From Mycolicibacterium holsaticum DSM 44478 = JCM 12374 (GTDB lineage: Bacteria; Actinomycetota; Actinomycetes; Mycobacteriales; Mycobacteriaceae): DNA of 64,000 bases. The first letter of the stretch is position 1, and every line of letters starts with the position of its first letter. Location of the stretch: the NCBI RefSeq assembly GCF_019645835.1, contig NZ_CP080998.1:1612001-1676000 (forward strand), in the 5' to 3' direction. Position numbers and translations under genes: made by a program. This document shows positions 24,525-34,276 of the stretch, in pieces. The notes below the pieces were generated by a model. It searched no databases. It worked only from the letters and a program-made list of their open reading frames with translations, and had not been told where the DNA came from.

Positions 24525-24696
24525 CGCGAGCGTGCGTGTCTGCGGCCGACCCGCCGAAGTTTCTGCCGAGTTTGCGCACGCTCGATAACAACGCGTTTCG
24601 TGGCGCACTTAGGGTTGCTCCGCAACTCCTGCGCAGTGAGCGTGCGCGAAATCGCGTCATTCCGCGGCGTGTCCGCCTCAGACACGCACGCTCGCG
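24525..24696. repeat. Nested inverted repeats between convergent genes
   Basis: Perfect 18-bp arms CGCGAGCGTGCGTGTCTG (24525-24542) and its complement (24679-24696) enclose 136 bases. A second perfect pair, GCGCACGCTC at 24574-24583 and GAGCGTGCGC at 24638-24647, sits inside. All four share the core GAGCGTGCG. The element fills the gap between converging genes, so it may fold in RNA as a bidirectional terminator, but no T-tract follows. The rest of the gap has no reading frame I would support. Confidence 0.85.
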
Positions 24697-24700
24697 GCGG

Positions 24701-25441
24701 TCAGAAGGTGAGGGCTTCGGAGCGCTGGACGGTGCCGGTGATGCCGGTGGCGTCCTGCTGGGCCAGTCGCACCGCGGCGTTGGCCATCGCTTCGGGCGGT
24801 TCGACCATCTCGGGCGGTACCTGCATCCCGCCGCCGCCGGCCTGCCACCCCTCGGTCAGCACCACCCGCGACGGGGACAGGCAGTTCACCGCGATGTTGT
24901 CCGGCGCCAGATCGGTTGCCAATCCCCGATATAACCGCTCCACGGCGGCCTTGGACACCCAGTAGGCGTTGGACCCGTGCTCGATCATGTCGACGCCGGT
25001 GGTGGTGATCGCGATCAGCGAACCACCGCCGCGGGCGCGCACGTGCGGGATGACGGCCTTCGTCACCAGAAAGACACCGGTCAGGTTGACGTTGAGGCAC
25101 AACTGCCACTGCTTGAGCGGCGTCGACTCGATCGGCCCCAACCACAGCACACCGGCATTGGCGACCAGCACGTCGATCCCGCCGAACTCTGAAACCGTTG
25201 CCGCCACGGCATTCTCGACCGACTCCTCGCTGGTGACGTCGCACTGCACCGGCAACGCGCATCCGCCCGCCGCCGTGATCCGTTCGGCGACCGCATGAAT
25301 CGTGCCAGGAACCTTGCCTTCTTGCTCGGTGCGCGCGGCAACGGCGACGGCGGCCCCTTGCCGGGCGAGCGCAGTGGCCACCGTCGCGCCGATGCCGCGG
25401 CTGGCGCCGGCGACGAACGCGACCTTGTCGGCCAGGGTCAT
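24701..25441 (-). CDS. SDR family oxidoreductase
   Basis: This 246-aa classical SDR has GASRGIG near residue 12, VANAG and active-site YWVSK. The sequence GKVPGTIHAVAERI after the second strand resembles the same region in the SDR at 14850, so both may belong to the HSDL-like subgroup. The start at 25441 lies 7 bases after the upstream SDR stop and has only a weak ribosome-binding site; a longer frame to 25531 would overlap that gene. The pair of SDRs would oxidise hydroxyacyl-CoA intermediates of this gene group. Confidence 0.85.
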   Translation of the reverse strand: MTLADKVAFVAGASRGIGATVATALARQGAAVAVAARTEQEGKVPGTIHAVAERITAAGGCALPVQCDVTSEESVENAVAATVSEFGGIDVLVANAGVLWLGPIESTPLKQWQLCLNVNLTGVFLVTKAVIPHVRARGGGSLIAITTTGVDMIEHGSNAYWVSKAAVERLYRGLATDLAPDNIAVNCLSPSRVVLTEGWQAGGGGMQVPPEMVEPPEAMANAAVRLAQQDATGITGTVQRSEALTF

Positions 25442-25448
25442 TGCCGGA

Positions 25449-26213
25449 TCATTTCGGTGGGAATCGCAACGCTCCATCGAGGCGAATGATCTCGCCGTTG
25501 AGGTAGTCGTTTTCGACGATGCTCTGCGCAAGCTGCGCGTACTCCGTCGACCGGCCCATCCGCTTGGGGAACGGCACCTGCGGACCCCAGTACTGCTCCA
25601 GCTGGTCGGCCGCCTGGCCGTAGGCGGGCGTGTTGATGGTTCCGGGCGCGATGGTCACGACGCGGATACCGAGCGGCGACAGGTCGCGGGCCGCGTTCAA
25701 CGTCATGCCGATGACGCCGCCCTTGGCCGCGGCATACGGTAGCTGGCCGATCTGCCCTTCATAACCGGCGATTGAGGCGGTGTTCACGATGACGCCGCGG
25801 GCACCCTCCTCGAGCGGTTCGGTCCTGGCGATCGCCGCCGCGCTCAACCGCATGATGTTGAACACCGCGGTCAGGTAGTACTTGATGGTGGTTTCGAAGG
25901 CGTCGAGCCCCAGCGGGGAACCGTCTTTGCCGACCAGCCGGCCACCGCCGGCGGGACCGCCGTGGGTGTCCACCGAGATGCGCAGCGGCCCCAGCGACTC
26001 CGCTTCGGCGATCGCGGCGAGCACCGAGTCCTCTGAGGTGGCGTCGGTGGGCACATACCGCACGCCGAGTTCCTTCTCCAGTGCCTTGCCCTTGTCGTCG
26101 GCGAGGTCGGCGACCACGACCTTGGCCCCCGCACCGTGTAGGCGCCGAACCGTTGCCTCACCGAGGCCACCCGCGCCGCCGACCACCATCGCCGCGCTAC
26201 CTGCAATTTGCAT
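25449..26213 (-). CDS. SDR oxidoreductase, HSD10-like 3-hydroxyacyl-CoA dehydrogenase
   Basis: This 254-aa SDR has GGAGGLG at the cofactor site, NTASIAGYEGQIGQ with the catalytic Ser, and YAAAK. This pattern, with TINTPAYG later, is typical of 17-beta-HSD type 10 / 3-hydroxyacyl-CoA dehydrogenases. ATG 26213 is preceded by AAGGGGAA. It diverges from the thiolase gene across the palindrome at 26251, so the dehydrogenase and thiolase steps of one beta-oxidation round should be co-regulated. Confidence 0.88.
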   Translation of the reverse strand: MQIAGSAAMVVGGAGGLGEATVRRLHGAGAKVVVADLADDKGKALEKELGVRYVPTDATSEDSVLAAIAEAESLGPLRISVDTHGGPAGGGRLVGKDGSPLGLDAFETTIKYYLTAVFNIMRLSAAAIARTEPLEEGARGVIVNTASIAGYEGQIGQLPYAAAKGGVIGMTLNAARDLSPLGIRVVTIAPGTINTPAYGQAADQLEQYWGPQVPFPKRMGRSTEYAQLAQSIVENDYLNGEIIRLDGALRFPPK

Positions 26214-26250
26214 ATGGTTCCCCTTCTTGCAACTGGCACTCTCGAACTGA

Positions 26251-26265
26251 GAGAATAACATTCTC
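26251..26265. promoter_or_regulatory. Palindromic operator GAGAAT-N3-ATTCTC
   Basis: GAGAATAACATTCTC has arms identical to those at 20397, with a different 3-base centre (AAC instead of ATC), so the arms are what is conserved. It is 38 bases upstream of the SDR start and 27 bases upstream of the thiolase start, in a promoter-like AT-rich patch. This is the strongest evidence for a shared regulator of the 13-28 kb gene group. Confidence 0.75.
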
Positions 26266-26291
26266 ATACTCGCTCGAAACGGAGACACTTG

Positions 26292-27431
26292 ATGCCTGAA
26301 GCCGTGATCGTTTCTGCGCTGCGCACCCCCATCGGCACCGCGGTGAAAGGCACGCTGCGCGACACCGACGCCTACCAGCTGGCCGAGCACGTGGTGGGCG
26401 CCGCGGTTGGCGAGCTGGGCGCACATCCAGTCGACGACGTGGTGCTCGGCGAGGGGCTCTACGGCGGCGGCGTCGTGGCCCGGCACGCGGCGATCACCGC
26501 GGGGCTGACCGAGGCACCCGGGCTCGCGGTCAACCGGCACTGCGCGGCGGGTCAGGCCGCTGTGCAGGGTGCGGCGGCCAGCATCCGCGCGGGCATGGAC
26601 CAACTCGTCATCGCCGGCGGCGTCAACTCCGCATCCACATCGCCGAGGTTCACGCGCCGGGCCGGAGAGGACTGGGTCGACTGGTTTCCGCCCACGCATC
26701 CGAACCGGCCGGACGCCCCGAACATGGACATGTCGATCACCGTGGGCTGGAACGCCGCGGTCAAGGCGGGTGTCAGCCGCGCCGAGATGGACGAATGGGC
26801 GCTGGGCTCGCACCGCAAGGCGATTGCGGCGATCGACGAAGGCCGGTTCAAGCACGAGATCGTGCCCATCGAGACTGCGCACGGCCTGTTCGACACCGAC
26901 GAACATCCACGCCGCGACACCAGCCTGGAGAAGCTGGCTGCGCTCAAACCGCTGCACCCCGAGATCGAGGGGTTCTCCATCACCGCGGGCAACGCCTGCG
27001 GCGCCAACGACGGTGCCGCGGTGCTCGCGATCGCCAGCGATCGCCTCGGCCTGCCGGCTCTGGCCACCGTGCGGTCGTGGGCATCGGTCGGCGTCGACCC
27101 GGCGTCGACCGGGCTCGCGCCGGTGGAGGCGATTCCGAAAGCGCTTGCCCGGGCCCGGCTTTCCCTTGCCGACGTCGATGTCTTCGAGATCAACGAGGCG
27201 TTCGCGTCGATGTGCGTGGCCACGATGAAGTTGCTCGACATCGACCCCGACCGCGTCAACGTCAGCGGCAGCGGTTGCTCACTGGGTCATCCGGTGGCCG
27301 CCACCGGTGCGCGGATGCTCGTCACGCTCGTGCATGAGTTGCGCAGGCGCGGCGGCGGTATCGGGGTCGCCGCGATGTGCGCGGGCGGCGGGATGGGATC
27401 GGCCACGGTGATCGAGGTCCCGACGCCGTAG
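26292..27431 (+). CDS. Thiolase (acetyl-CoA C-acyltransferase)
   Basis: This 379-aa thiolase has the acyl-accepting Cys at residue 84 (NRHCAAGQ), the His motif GSGCSLGHPVA and the second Cys in AAMCAGGGMGSA, so it should be catalytically competent. ATG 26292 follows GGAGAC; an overlapping TTG at 26289 is less likely. The usual NVNGGAIALGHP is NVSGSGCSLGHP here, a feature of degradative mycobacterial thiolases rather than biosynthetic ones (from general knowledge). MeaB follows 12 bases later. Confidence 0.93.
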   Translation: MPEAVIVSALRTPIGTAVKGTLRDTDAYQLAEHVVGAAVGELGAHPVDDVVLGEGLYGGGVVARHAAITAGLTEAPGLAVNRHCAAGQAAVQGAAASIRAGMDQLVIAGGVNSASTSPRFTRRAGEDWVDWFPPTHPNRPDAPNMDMSITVGWNAAVKAGVSRAEMDEWALGSHRKAIAAIDEGRFKHEIVPIETAHGLFDTDEHPRRDTSLEKLAALKPLHPEIEGFSITAGNACGANDGAAVLAIASDRLGLPALATVRSWASVGVDPASTGLAPVEAIPKALARARLSLADVDVFEINEAFASMCVATMKLLDIDPDRVNVSGSGCSLGHPVAATGARMLVTLVHELRRRGGGIGVAAMCAGGGMGSATVIEVPTP

Positions 27432-27443
27432 ACTGCCGAAGCG

Positions 27444-28325
27444 ATGACCATCGACGAACTCATTGCCTCGGCGCGCAGCGGATCTCCCCGGGCCGCCGGA
27501 CGCCTGTTGAGTCTGGTCGAAAGCCCCCGCCGCAAAGAGGTTCTCGAGGCGCTCGGCGTGGTCGCCGCGCCGCGCATCGTCGGCGTGACCGGTCCGCCGG
27601 GTGCAGGCAAGTCGACGACGGTCGGTGTGCTCGTCGGCGCGTACCGGGAGCGCGGCATGCGGGTCGCGGTGCTGGCCGTCGATCCGTCGTCACCGTACAG
27701 CGGCGGCGCCCTGCTGGGCGACCGGATCCGAATGGCCGCTCATATCAACGACTCCGATGTGCTCATCCGGTCGGTGGCGGCACGCGGACACCTCGGCGGG
27801 TTGGCCGCCGCCGTCCCCGCGGCCATCCGGCTGCTCGCCGCGCTGTCCTACGACCTGATCGTGTTGGAAACAGTGGGTGTCGGACAGTCAGAGATCGAGA
27901 TCGCGGCTGTGGCGGATCCGACGGTCGTCATCCTCAATCCCGGTGGCGGCGACGCCGTGCAGGCGGCGAAGGCCGGCCTGTTGGAGGTCGCCGACATCGT
28001 GGTCATCAACAAGGCGGACCGCGAGGGCGCCGATCAAACCGTGCGAGACCTCCGCGGCGAGACCAGCGTGCCTATTCTGAAAATCGTTGCCACGCAAGGT
28101 GGGGGCATCACCGATCTGGTCGAGGCCATCGAAGCCCATCACCGTGCCGACAGTCATCAGCGGCGCACCGCGCGGGCCCGCTCGCAGATCTTGTCGCTGG
28201 CGCAGACGTTGTTGCGTAACCATCCGGACCTGGACCGGCTTGCGCAATCGGTCGCCGACGGCAGCGACGACGCCTACACCGCCGCCGAGCGGTTGTTCGG
28301 CGACGGCATCGGTGAGCCAACCTGA
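27444..28325 (+). CDS. meaB: MeaB/ArgK-type GTPase, acyl-CoA mutase chaperone
   Basis: This 293-aa G3E GTPase has P-loop VTGPPGAGKST (about 48-58), VDPSSPYSGGALLGDRIRM (switch region), ETVGVGQSE and NKAD. MeaB loads and protects adenosylcobalamin mutases and gates cofactor exchange with GTP. It is a little shorter than the usual 320-330 aa. Its presence beside the thiolase ties this gene to the mutase at 15888-17887. A second meaB with the housekeeping mutase elsewhere in the genome would be expected. Confidence 0.93.
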   Translation: MTIDELIASARSGSPRAAGRLLSLVESPRRKEVLEALGVVAAPRIVGVTGPPGAGKSTTVGVLVGAYRERGMRVAVLAVDPSSPYSGGALLGDRIRMAAHINDSDVLIRSVAARGHLGGLAAAVPAAIRLLAALSYDLIVLETVGVGQSEIEIAAVADPTVVILNPGGGDAVQAAKAGLLEVADIVVINKADREGADQTVRDLRGETSVPILKIVATQGGGITDLVEAIEAHHRADSHQRRTARARSQILSLAQTLLRNHPDLDRLAQSVADGSDDAYTAAERLFGDGIGEPT

Positions 28326-28332
28326 CGGGTGG

Positions 28333-29949
28333 TTACTTCGCCGGCTGGGCGCGCGTCGAAACCGCAAGCCCCGCGCGGTAACCGAATACCATTGCCGGGC
28401 CGATCGTCCCGCCCGCACCGCCGTACGCCTTGCCTGTCGCACCGGCCATCGCGTTGCCCGCGGCGAACAGCCCCGGGATGGCCGCGCCGCTGACATGCAG
28501 CACCCGGCCATCGCGGTCGGTACGCGGACCGCCCTTGGTGCCCATCGCGCCGATCGACACCGGTACCGCGTAATAGGGCGCCGTGTCGAGCGGACCCAGC
28601 GTCTTGCCTGCTGTCGTCGCCGCCTTGTCGTCACCCCAGTATCCGTCGTAAGCACTTGACCCACGGCCGAAGTCGGGATCGCTCTCGTGAGCGACGGCGT
28701 CGTTCCACGCCGAAAGCGTGCGTGCCAGCCCGTCGGCGTCGATGCCGGTCTTGGCTTCGAGCTCCGCGAGGTCGGCCGACGGTGAGAACCAGTCCGGGGC
28801 CTGCCCGCCGGGTTCGACGCCGAGGAACCCATACCGCTTGAGATGCTGCGAGTCGAACACGATCCAGGCGGGATCGTTCGCGTAACCGTGCCGCGGGTCG
28901 AGGTAGTGAAACGGCCCTGCCATCGAGTTGTACTCGCCTGCTTCGTTGAGAAACCTTCTGCCCGCCTGGTTGACGATGATGCTGCGCGGCCGGGTGCGCT
29001 CCAGCCGGACGCTTCTGCTGCGCGGATGGCCGGCGTAGGTGTCGCCGGGCAACTGCACGATCGGCACCCACCAGGCCTCGCCCATGTTGGCCAGATCCGC
29101 CCCGTGCGCCATCGCCATGCGCAGCCCGTCGCCGGTGTTGTTCGGTGGGGACACCGCTCCGCGCATCGGGCCGCGCAGATATGCCTCGACCAGTTTCGGA
29201 TCCCATTCGAATCCGCCGGTGCCCAGTACGACGCCGCGGCGGGCGCGCACGTTGAAGTCTCTGCCGTCCTGGGTGATTCGCACACCGGTGATGCCGAGCG
29301 GGTCGGCGATGAGCTCGACCGCCCTGGCATTGGTCCGGGGTACCACGCCGCGGTCGAGCAGTCCGCTCAGCAGCCCGGCGATCAACGCGGTTCCGGCCAC
29401 GCAGTAGTCGCCGGAGTCGTCATCGAGCGATGCATGGATGCGCGCCCTGGTCTCGGCGTCGATACCGACGTTGCTGAAGTCGGCGGGAAACGACGTGATG
29501 CGCTCACGCCACTCTCCGAGGCGGGACAAGTCGAACGGTTTGGCGTTCAGGGACCTTCCGCCGCCGGGCCGACCGCCGGGCAGCTCCGGTTTGTAATCCG
29601 GGAAGCCTTCGGCGATCTCGAAGCGCAGGTCGCTGTTGGCCTCGACGAACTCCAGCATTTCCGGGCCAGTGCGCACGAACGTCTCGACCAGTTCGTCGTC
29701 CATGAACCCCAACGACTGCGCGCGCAGGTAGGCCATCGCGTCGTCGACGCTCAGCTCACCGTCGGCGGAGCGCGAATGTGCGGGAATCCACAGGATTCCA
29801 CCGGAAACCGCCGTGGTGCCACCGACCGTGGCCGCCTTTTCGTAGACCTCCACCGAGGCGCCGTTCACCGCAGCAGTGAGCGCCGAGGTCAGTCCCGCCC
29901 CGCCACTGCCGAGAACGACCACGTCGACGTCATGGTCCCAATCCGTCAC
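28333..29949 (-). CDS. FAD-dependent dehydrogenase, KstD / fumarate-reductase flavoprotein family
   Basis: Starting at GTG 29949, with AGGAGCT just upstream, gives 538 aa; a longer frame to 30018 lacks a site. The FAD motif VVLGSGGAGLTSAL is at the N-terminus and AYGGAGGTIGPAMVFGY closes the FAD domain at the C-terminus. The family includes 3-ketosteroid-delta-1-dehydrogenase and related enzymes that oxidise C-C bonds next to a carbonyl. It lies 28 bases after the IclR gene on the same strand. A second family member lies at 34269 in the divergent operon. Confidence 0.88.
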   Translation of the reverse strand: MTDWDHDVDVVVLGSGGAGLTSALTAAVNGASVEVYEKAATVGGTTAVSGGILWIPAHSRSADGELSVDDAMAYLRAQSLGFMDDELVETFVRTGPEMLEFVEANSDLRFEIAEGFPDYKPELPGGRPGGGRSLNAKPFDLSRLGEWRERITSFPADFSNVGIDAETRARIHASLDDDSGDYCVAGTALIAGLLSGLLDRGVVPRTNARAVELIADPLGITGVRITQDGRDFNVRARRGVVLGTGGFEWDPKLVEAYLRGPMRGAVSPPNNTGDGLRMAMAHGADLANMGEAWWVPIVQLPGDTYAGHPRSRSVRLERTRPRSIIVNQAGRRFLNEAGEYNSMAGPFHYLDPRHGYANDPAWIVFDSQHLKRYGFLGVEPGGQAPDWFSPSADLAELEAKTGIDADGLARTLSAWNDAVAHESDPDFGRGSSAYDGYWGDDKAATTAGKTLGPLDTAPYYAVPVSIGAMGTKGGPRTDRDGRVLHVSGAAIPGLFAAGNAMAGATGKAYGGAGGTIGPAMVFGYRAGLAVSTRAQPAK

Positions 29950-29977
29950 CGGTAGCTCCTTTCGGCTGCCGCGGTTC

Positions 29978-30745
29978 TCAACTGAGGATCGCGGATAATT
30001 CGTTGGCCGCCTTGACAACCGCGTCTTTGCCGCCGATCACGACATCTTCGCGATGAGAGATGAGGTTGATGCACGTGGGCGGCGACGGCGGCTCTCGTCG
30101 CACTGGAACGGCCAGACCGTAGGTGTTCGGCTCCACCTCACCGTGGGTGATCACCCAACCCTGCTTGCGGGCCAACGGAACGAGGTCGCGTTCTCCTGGC
30201 CGCGGCGGCATGCTGGCAAGGAGCGCAATCCCCGCTGCCCCGCGCTCGAGCGGATAGCGGCTGCCCTCATGGAAGGACATTTGGTAGAAGACGTTGGTCG
30301 GCACGATCACCGCGATCGCGACCTGCTGATCGCCCTCGGCGACGAGCAACGACACGGTGCTGCCGAGTTCGTCGGCCAGCGCGCGAAGTGTCGGCAGGCT
30401 GAGTTGGCGCACGTTGTTGTCGAAGGACGCCCCGAGCACCGCGAGGGCGGCCGCCGCGCGATAACGCCCGTCCTCGCCCTTGGCCACCAGCCGAAACTGC
30501 GACAGCGTGGACAGCAGCCGATACGCGATCGTGCGGTGCACCCCGATGCTGTCGGCGACCTCCTGCGCGGTGAGTCCCGCCCGTGCCGTCGCGACCAACT
30601 GCAGCGCGGCCAGCCCGCGGGCCAACGTCTGTGAGCCGGGCGCACCGTTGGGCACGCCGGAACCGGGCTCCGCCTTGCGGCGTCCGCCGCCTTTTGAACC
30701 CTCACCCGACGCCATCGCGGTCCCCTCCTGGGTGTCCCTTGACAT
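29978..30745 (-). CDS. IclR-family transcriptional regulator
   Basis: The protein has 255 aa from ATG 30745 (CAGGAG upstream) or 245 aa from ATG 30715 (AGGAGGGG upstream); both sites are good and I cannot separate them. The winged helix lies around SQTLARGLAALQL to VADSIGVHRTIAYRLLSTL, followed by an IclR effector domain. It diverges from the ring-cleavage operon at 30857. The 111-base gap holds a TATAGT hexamer near 30773 and no clear palindrome. IclR proteins commonly control mhp-type aromatic catabolism, so it is probably the local regulator. Confidence 0.88.
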   Translation of the reverse strand: MSRDTQEGTAMASGEGSKGGGRRKAEPGSGVPNGAPGSQTLARGLAALQLVATARAGLTAQEVADSIGVHRTIAYRLLSTLSQFRLVAKGEDGRYRAAAALAVLGASFDNNVRQLSLPTLRALADELGSTVSLLVAEGDQQVAIAVIVPTNVFYQMSFHEGSRYPLERGAAGIALLASMPPRPGERDLVPLARKQGWVITHGEVEPNTYGLAVPVRREPPSPPTCINLISHREDVVIGGKDAVVKAANELSAILS

Positions 30746-30856
30746 CACCACTCCTGAGAGTGATGCTCTGACTATAGTGCACGTAGGTGTGCGATAAATG
30801 AGCAAAGTGCTTACAAATTCCGAGGATTCGGTTTTCCCATCGAGAGAGGCACCAGC

Positions 30857-31726
30857 GTGTCGGAGTTCGAGAGCATCTGGAGTGATCTTCAGGGCGTCCC
30901 GTTCTCGCAGGGCTACCTCGATGCCGGGGGAGTGTGCACCCGTTATCTGCACGCAGGCGACCCCGGCAACCCCGTCGTGGTGTTCCTGCACGGCTCCGGC
31001 GGACATGCCGAGGCCTACGTCCGCAACCTCGAAGCGCACGCCGAACACTTCTCGACGTGGTCGATCGACATGCTCGGGCACGGATACACCGACAAGCCCG
31101 GGTATCCGCTGGAGGTGCATCACTACGTGCAGCATCTGATCGCGGTCCTGGATGCGATCGGCGTGGAGCGTGCCCACCTCAGCGGTGAATCGCTGGGCGG
31201 CTGGGTGGCGGCCAGGGCCGCGGTCGACCACCCCGGGCGCATCGACAAGTTGGTGCTCAACACCGCAGGCGGTTCGCAAGCCGATCCCGAGGTGATGAAG
31301 CGCATCATCACCTTGTCGATGGCCGCGGCGGAGAATCCGACCTGGGAGACCGTGCAGGCGCGCATCAAATGGTTGATGGCCGACAAGTCCAAGGGCTACG
31401 ACGACATCGTCGCGAGCAGGCAGCGCGTGTACCGGCAACCCGGCTTCGTTGCTGCGATGAAAGACATTATGGCGCTGCAGGATCCACAGATCCGTGCGCG
31501 CAACCTGCTCGGCGCTGCCGAGTACGGATCGATCACCGCACCGACGATGGTGGTGTGGACCAGTGATGATCCGACAGCCGACGTCGCCGAGGGGCGGCGC
31601 ATCGCCTCGATGATCCCCGGCGCACGGTTCGAGCTGATGCCCGGTTGCGGACACTGGCCCCAGTACGAAGACCCCAAGACCTTCAACCGCCTGCACCTCG
31701 ACTTCCTTCTGGGGCGACACGGATGA
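30857..31726 (+). CDS. Alpha/beta hydrolase, meta-cleavage-product hydrolase type (MhpC/HsaD-like)
   Basis: This 289-aa hydrolase has the oxyanion segment [10 protein letters not shown], the nucleophile Ser 112 in GESLGG, an Asp in [10 protein letters not shown] and His in GCGHWPQYE. The family cleaves C-C bonds in vinylogous diketones made by extradiol dioxygenases. The GTG start follows GAGAGAGG. It is the first gene of the ring-cleavage operon, and its stop overlaps the hydroxylase gene (ATGA at 31723). The dioxygenase whose product it should cut is two genes down. Confidence 0.9.
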   Translation: MSEFESIWSDLQGVPFSQGYLDAGGVCTRYLHAGDPGNPVVVFLHGSGGHAEAYVRNLEAHAEHFSTWSIDMLGHGYTDKPGYPLEVHHYVQHLIAVLDAIGVERAHLSGESLGGWVAARAAVDHPGRIDKLVLNTAGGSQADPEVMKRIITLSMAAAENPTWETVQARIKWLMADKSKGYDDIVASRQRVYRQPGFVAAMKDIMALQDPQIRARNLLGAAEYGSITAPTMVVWTSDDPTADVAEGRRIASMIPGARFELMPGCGHWPQYEDPKTFNRLHLDFLLGRHG

Positions 31727-33408
31727 CCGAACACGTGGATGTCCTCATCGTCGGCGCAGGCCCGTCCGGGCTGACCCTCGCGAACATCCTCGGGCTGCAC
31801 GGGGTGCGAACAGTGGTCGCGGAGGAACGCGACACGCTCATCGACTATCCGCGCGGGGTCGGCCTCGACGATGAGGCGCTGCGCACCTTCCAGTCGATCG
31901 GGCTCGTCGAACGCGTCCTGCCGCACACGGTGCCGAACCAGATCCTGCGGTTCTTCGATGCCAAGCGGCGACTCCTCGCCGAAATGGCCCCGCCCGATGC
32001 GCGTTTCGGGTGGCCCAAGCGCAACGGCTTCGTGCAACCCATGGTCGATGCCGAATTGTTCGGCGGACTCGAGCGTTTCGATCACGTCGATGTGCGGTTC
32101 GGGTATCAGATGCAGACCTGTGTGGAAGGCGACGACGGGGTCACGGTGAAGTTCGCCGGTGGGCAGGACGCCGTGCACGCCCGTTATGTGGTCGGCTGCG
32201 ACGGCGGCCGCAGCGCGACGCGCCGGCTGATGGGCGTGTCGTTCGACGGCACCACGTCCTCGACGCGCTGGTTGGTCGTCGACGTTGCCAACGACCCACT
32301 CGGCCATCCGAACAGCGAGGTGGGCGCGGACCCGGTGCGGCCCTATGTCTCGATTTCCATCGCCCACGGCATCCGCCGCTTCGAGTTCATGATCCACCCC
32401 GACGAGACCGACGAGCAGGCCGACGACCCCGCATTCGTCAGACGGATGCTGGCACAACGGGTTCCGCATCCCGACCAGGTCGACATCATCCGGCACCGGG
32501 TGTACACCCACCATTCGCGAATCGCATCGTCGTTCCGCAAGGGGCGGCTGCTGCTGGCCGGCGACGCAGCGCACCTCATGCCGGTGTGGCAGGGGCAGGG
32601 CTACAACAGCGGTATCCGCGACTCCGCCAACCTCGGGTGGAAGCTGGCCGCGGTGGTGACCGGCCAGGCCGGCGACGCCCTGCTCGACACGTACGACGTC
32701 GAGCGCCGCAAGCACGCCAGGGCGATGATCGATCTGTCCACCATGGTGGGCCGGGTGATCTCACCCACCAACCGGCGGGTGGCCGGCCTGCGCGACCGGG
32801 TCATCCATGCCGCATCGGTGGTGCCGACGCTGAAACGCTACGTGCTCGAAATGCGGTTCAAGCCGATGCCGCGCTATCAGCACGGGGCGGTGTTCCACGC
32901 CGAACACCGATCGGAGAACTCCCCGACGGGCACGCTGTTCATCCAGCCGCGCGTCGACACCCGCGATCGACAAAACGTGCTGCTCGACGAGGTGCTCGGT
33001 ACCGGCTTCGCGGTGCTGTGCTGGAGCAACAATTTGCGGGCAGTACTGGGCGCCAACGCATTCGACCGTTGGAAAGCGCTGGGCGCCAGGTTCATCGAGG
33101 CGCGGCCGATGACCCAACTGCACTGGCCGGGACACGACGACGCCGACGTGGTGGTGGTCGGCGACAAGACCGGCGCGCTCAAGGGGTGGTTCGACACCTA
33201 CACCGACTCGGTACTCTTCCTGCGTCCCGACCGTTGCATCGCCGCCGCCTGCATCGCCCAACGCGCGGCCGAGACCAGCGAATCACTCTTCGATGTCCTC
33301 TGCCTGACACCGGGAGGAGGTTCAGGTTCTCATGACAACACTGGCACTGTGCTGTATGTCGCACAGCCCGCTGCTGAATCTACCGGGACCGTCGCAGGAT
33401 CTCCTTGA
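31723..33408 (+). CDS. mhpA: FAD-dependent aromatic hydroxylase, MhpA-like
   Basis: This 561-aa class A flavin monooxygenase has FAD motif [17 protein letters not shown], the DG motif ([16 protein letters not shown]) and [21 protein letters not shown]. These match 3-(3-hydroxyphenyl)propionate hydroxylases. It would ortho-hydroxylate a phenolic ring to a catechol. ATG 31723 overlaps the hydrolase stop. The frame runs 77 bases into the dioxygenase gene, giving a low-complexity tail ([15 protein letters not shown]) that looks like read-through rather than domain. The real substrate may be a larger phenol. Confidence 0.87.
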   Translation: MTEHVDVLIVGAGPSGLTLANILGLHGVRTVVAEERDTLIDYPRGVGLDDEALRTFQSIGLVERVLPHTVPNQILRFFDAKRRLLAEMAPPDARFGWPKRNGFVQPMVDAELFGGLERFDHVDVRFGYQMQTCVEGDDGVTVKFAGGQDAVHARYVVGCDGGRSATRRLMGVSFDGTTSSTRWLVVDVANDPLGHPNSEVGADPVRPYVSISIAHGIRRFEFMIHPDETDEQADDPAFVRRMLAQRVPHPDQVDIIRHRVYTHHSRIASSFRKGRLLLAGDAAHLMPVWQGQGYNSGIRDSANLGWKLAAVVTGQAGDALLDTYDVERRKHARAMIDLSTMVGRVISPTNRRVAGLRDRVIHAASVVPTLKRYVLEMRFKPMPRYQHGAVFHAEHRSENSPTGTLFIQPRVDTRDRQNVLLDEVLGTGFAVLCWSNNLRAVLGANAFDRWKALGARFIEARPMTQLHWPGHDDADVVVVGDKTGALKGWFDTYTDSVLFLRPDRCIAAACIAQRAAETSESLFDVLCLTPGGGSGSHDNTGTVLYVAQPAAESTGTVAGSP

Positions 33409-34276
33409 CGAGATCGACACCGCGCTGGCGGGTGCGCGTCAGTTCGTCGCCGACTACGACCCGCAACTGGTCGTCGTCTTCTCACCCGACCACTACAACG
33501 GGTTCTTCTACCGGACCATGCCGCCGTTCTGTATCGGCACCGCCGCGCAGGGGGTCGGCGACTACGGCACCTACGCCGGCCCGCTCGACGTGCCCGCTGA
33601 CCTCGCGACCGACTGCGCCCGAGCGGTTCTGGAGTCCGGGATCGACGTGGCGATCTCGGCGAGCATGGACGTCGACCACGGCACCGTGCAGCCGCTGCAG
33701 AAACTGTTCGGCGACGCCACCGCGCGGCCGGTGATACCCATCTTCATCAACTCGGTCGCCACCCCGCTGGGGCCGCTGCGTCGGGTGCGCGCGCTGGGCG
33801 CCGCGGTGGGCACCCACCTCGCGAGGCTGGGTAAGCGGGTGCTGATCGTGGGATCCGGTGGCCTTTCCCATGACCCGCCGGTTCCGACGCTGGCGAGCGC
33901 GCCCGCGGCCGCGCTGGAACGCATCGTCTACGGTGCGCCGATGACGCCTGAGCAGCGCCGGGCCCGGCAGGTGGCGGTGATGGAGGCAGCCCGCGCGTTC
34001 GCCCACGGGGACAGTCCGTTGCAACCGCTCAACCCCGACTGGGACGCCGCGTTTCTCGAGTTGATCGACGCCAACCGGCTCACCGAGGTCGACGCCTGGC
34101 CCAACGACTGGATCGAAAAGGAGGCCGGCCACTCCGCGCACGAGATCCGCACGTGGGTAGCGGCCTTCGGGGCCCTGGCCGCCCACGGGCCCTACCGCAC
34201 CGGGCACCGGTTCTACCGCGCCGCACCCGATCTGATCGCCGGGTTCGCGGTCAGGACGGCGGTGCTCGATGTCTGA
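33332..34276 (+). CDS. mhpB: Class III extradiol ring-cleavage dioxygenase, MhpB-like
   Basis: This 314-aa protein of the LigB/MhpB family carries SHSPLL at the N-terminus, [17 protein letters not shown] (His 116) and [12 protein letters not shown] (His 180). The last two correspond to the acid-base His 115 and His 179 of E. coli MhpB. It should open a catechol carrying a propionate-like chain between C1 and C2 using Fe(II) and O2. GGGAGGAGG precedes ATG 33332. The start lies 77 bases inside the upstream hydroxylase gene. The known mycobacterial steroid enzyme HsaC is a different, type I family, so this is a separate route. Confidence 0.92.
   Translation: MTTLALCCMSHSPLLNLPGPSQDLLDEIDTALAGARQFVADYDPQLVVVFSPDHYNGFFYRTMPPFCIGTAAQGVGDYGTYAGPLDVPADLATDCARAVLESGIDVAISASMDVDHGTVQPLQKLFGDATARPVIPIFINSVATPLGPLRRVRALGAAVGTHLARLGKRVLIVGSGGLSHDPPVPTLASAPAAALERIVYGAPMTPEQRRARQVAVMEAARAFAHGDSPLQPLNPDWDAAFLELIDANRLTEVDAWPNDWIEKEAGHSAHEIRTWVAAFGALAAHGPYRTGHRFYRAAPDLIAGFAVRTAVLDV

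Noticed and set aside
28843..29955. 370-aa open frame on the + strand
   Set aside because: Antisense to the flavoprotein gene at 28333-29949; shadow composition and no ribosome-binding site.
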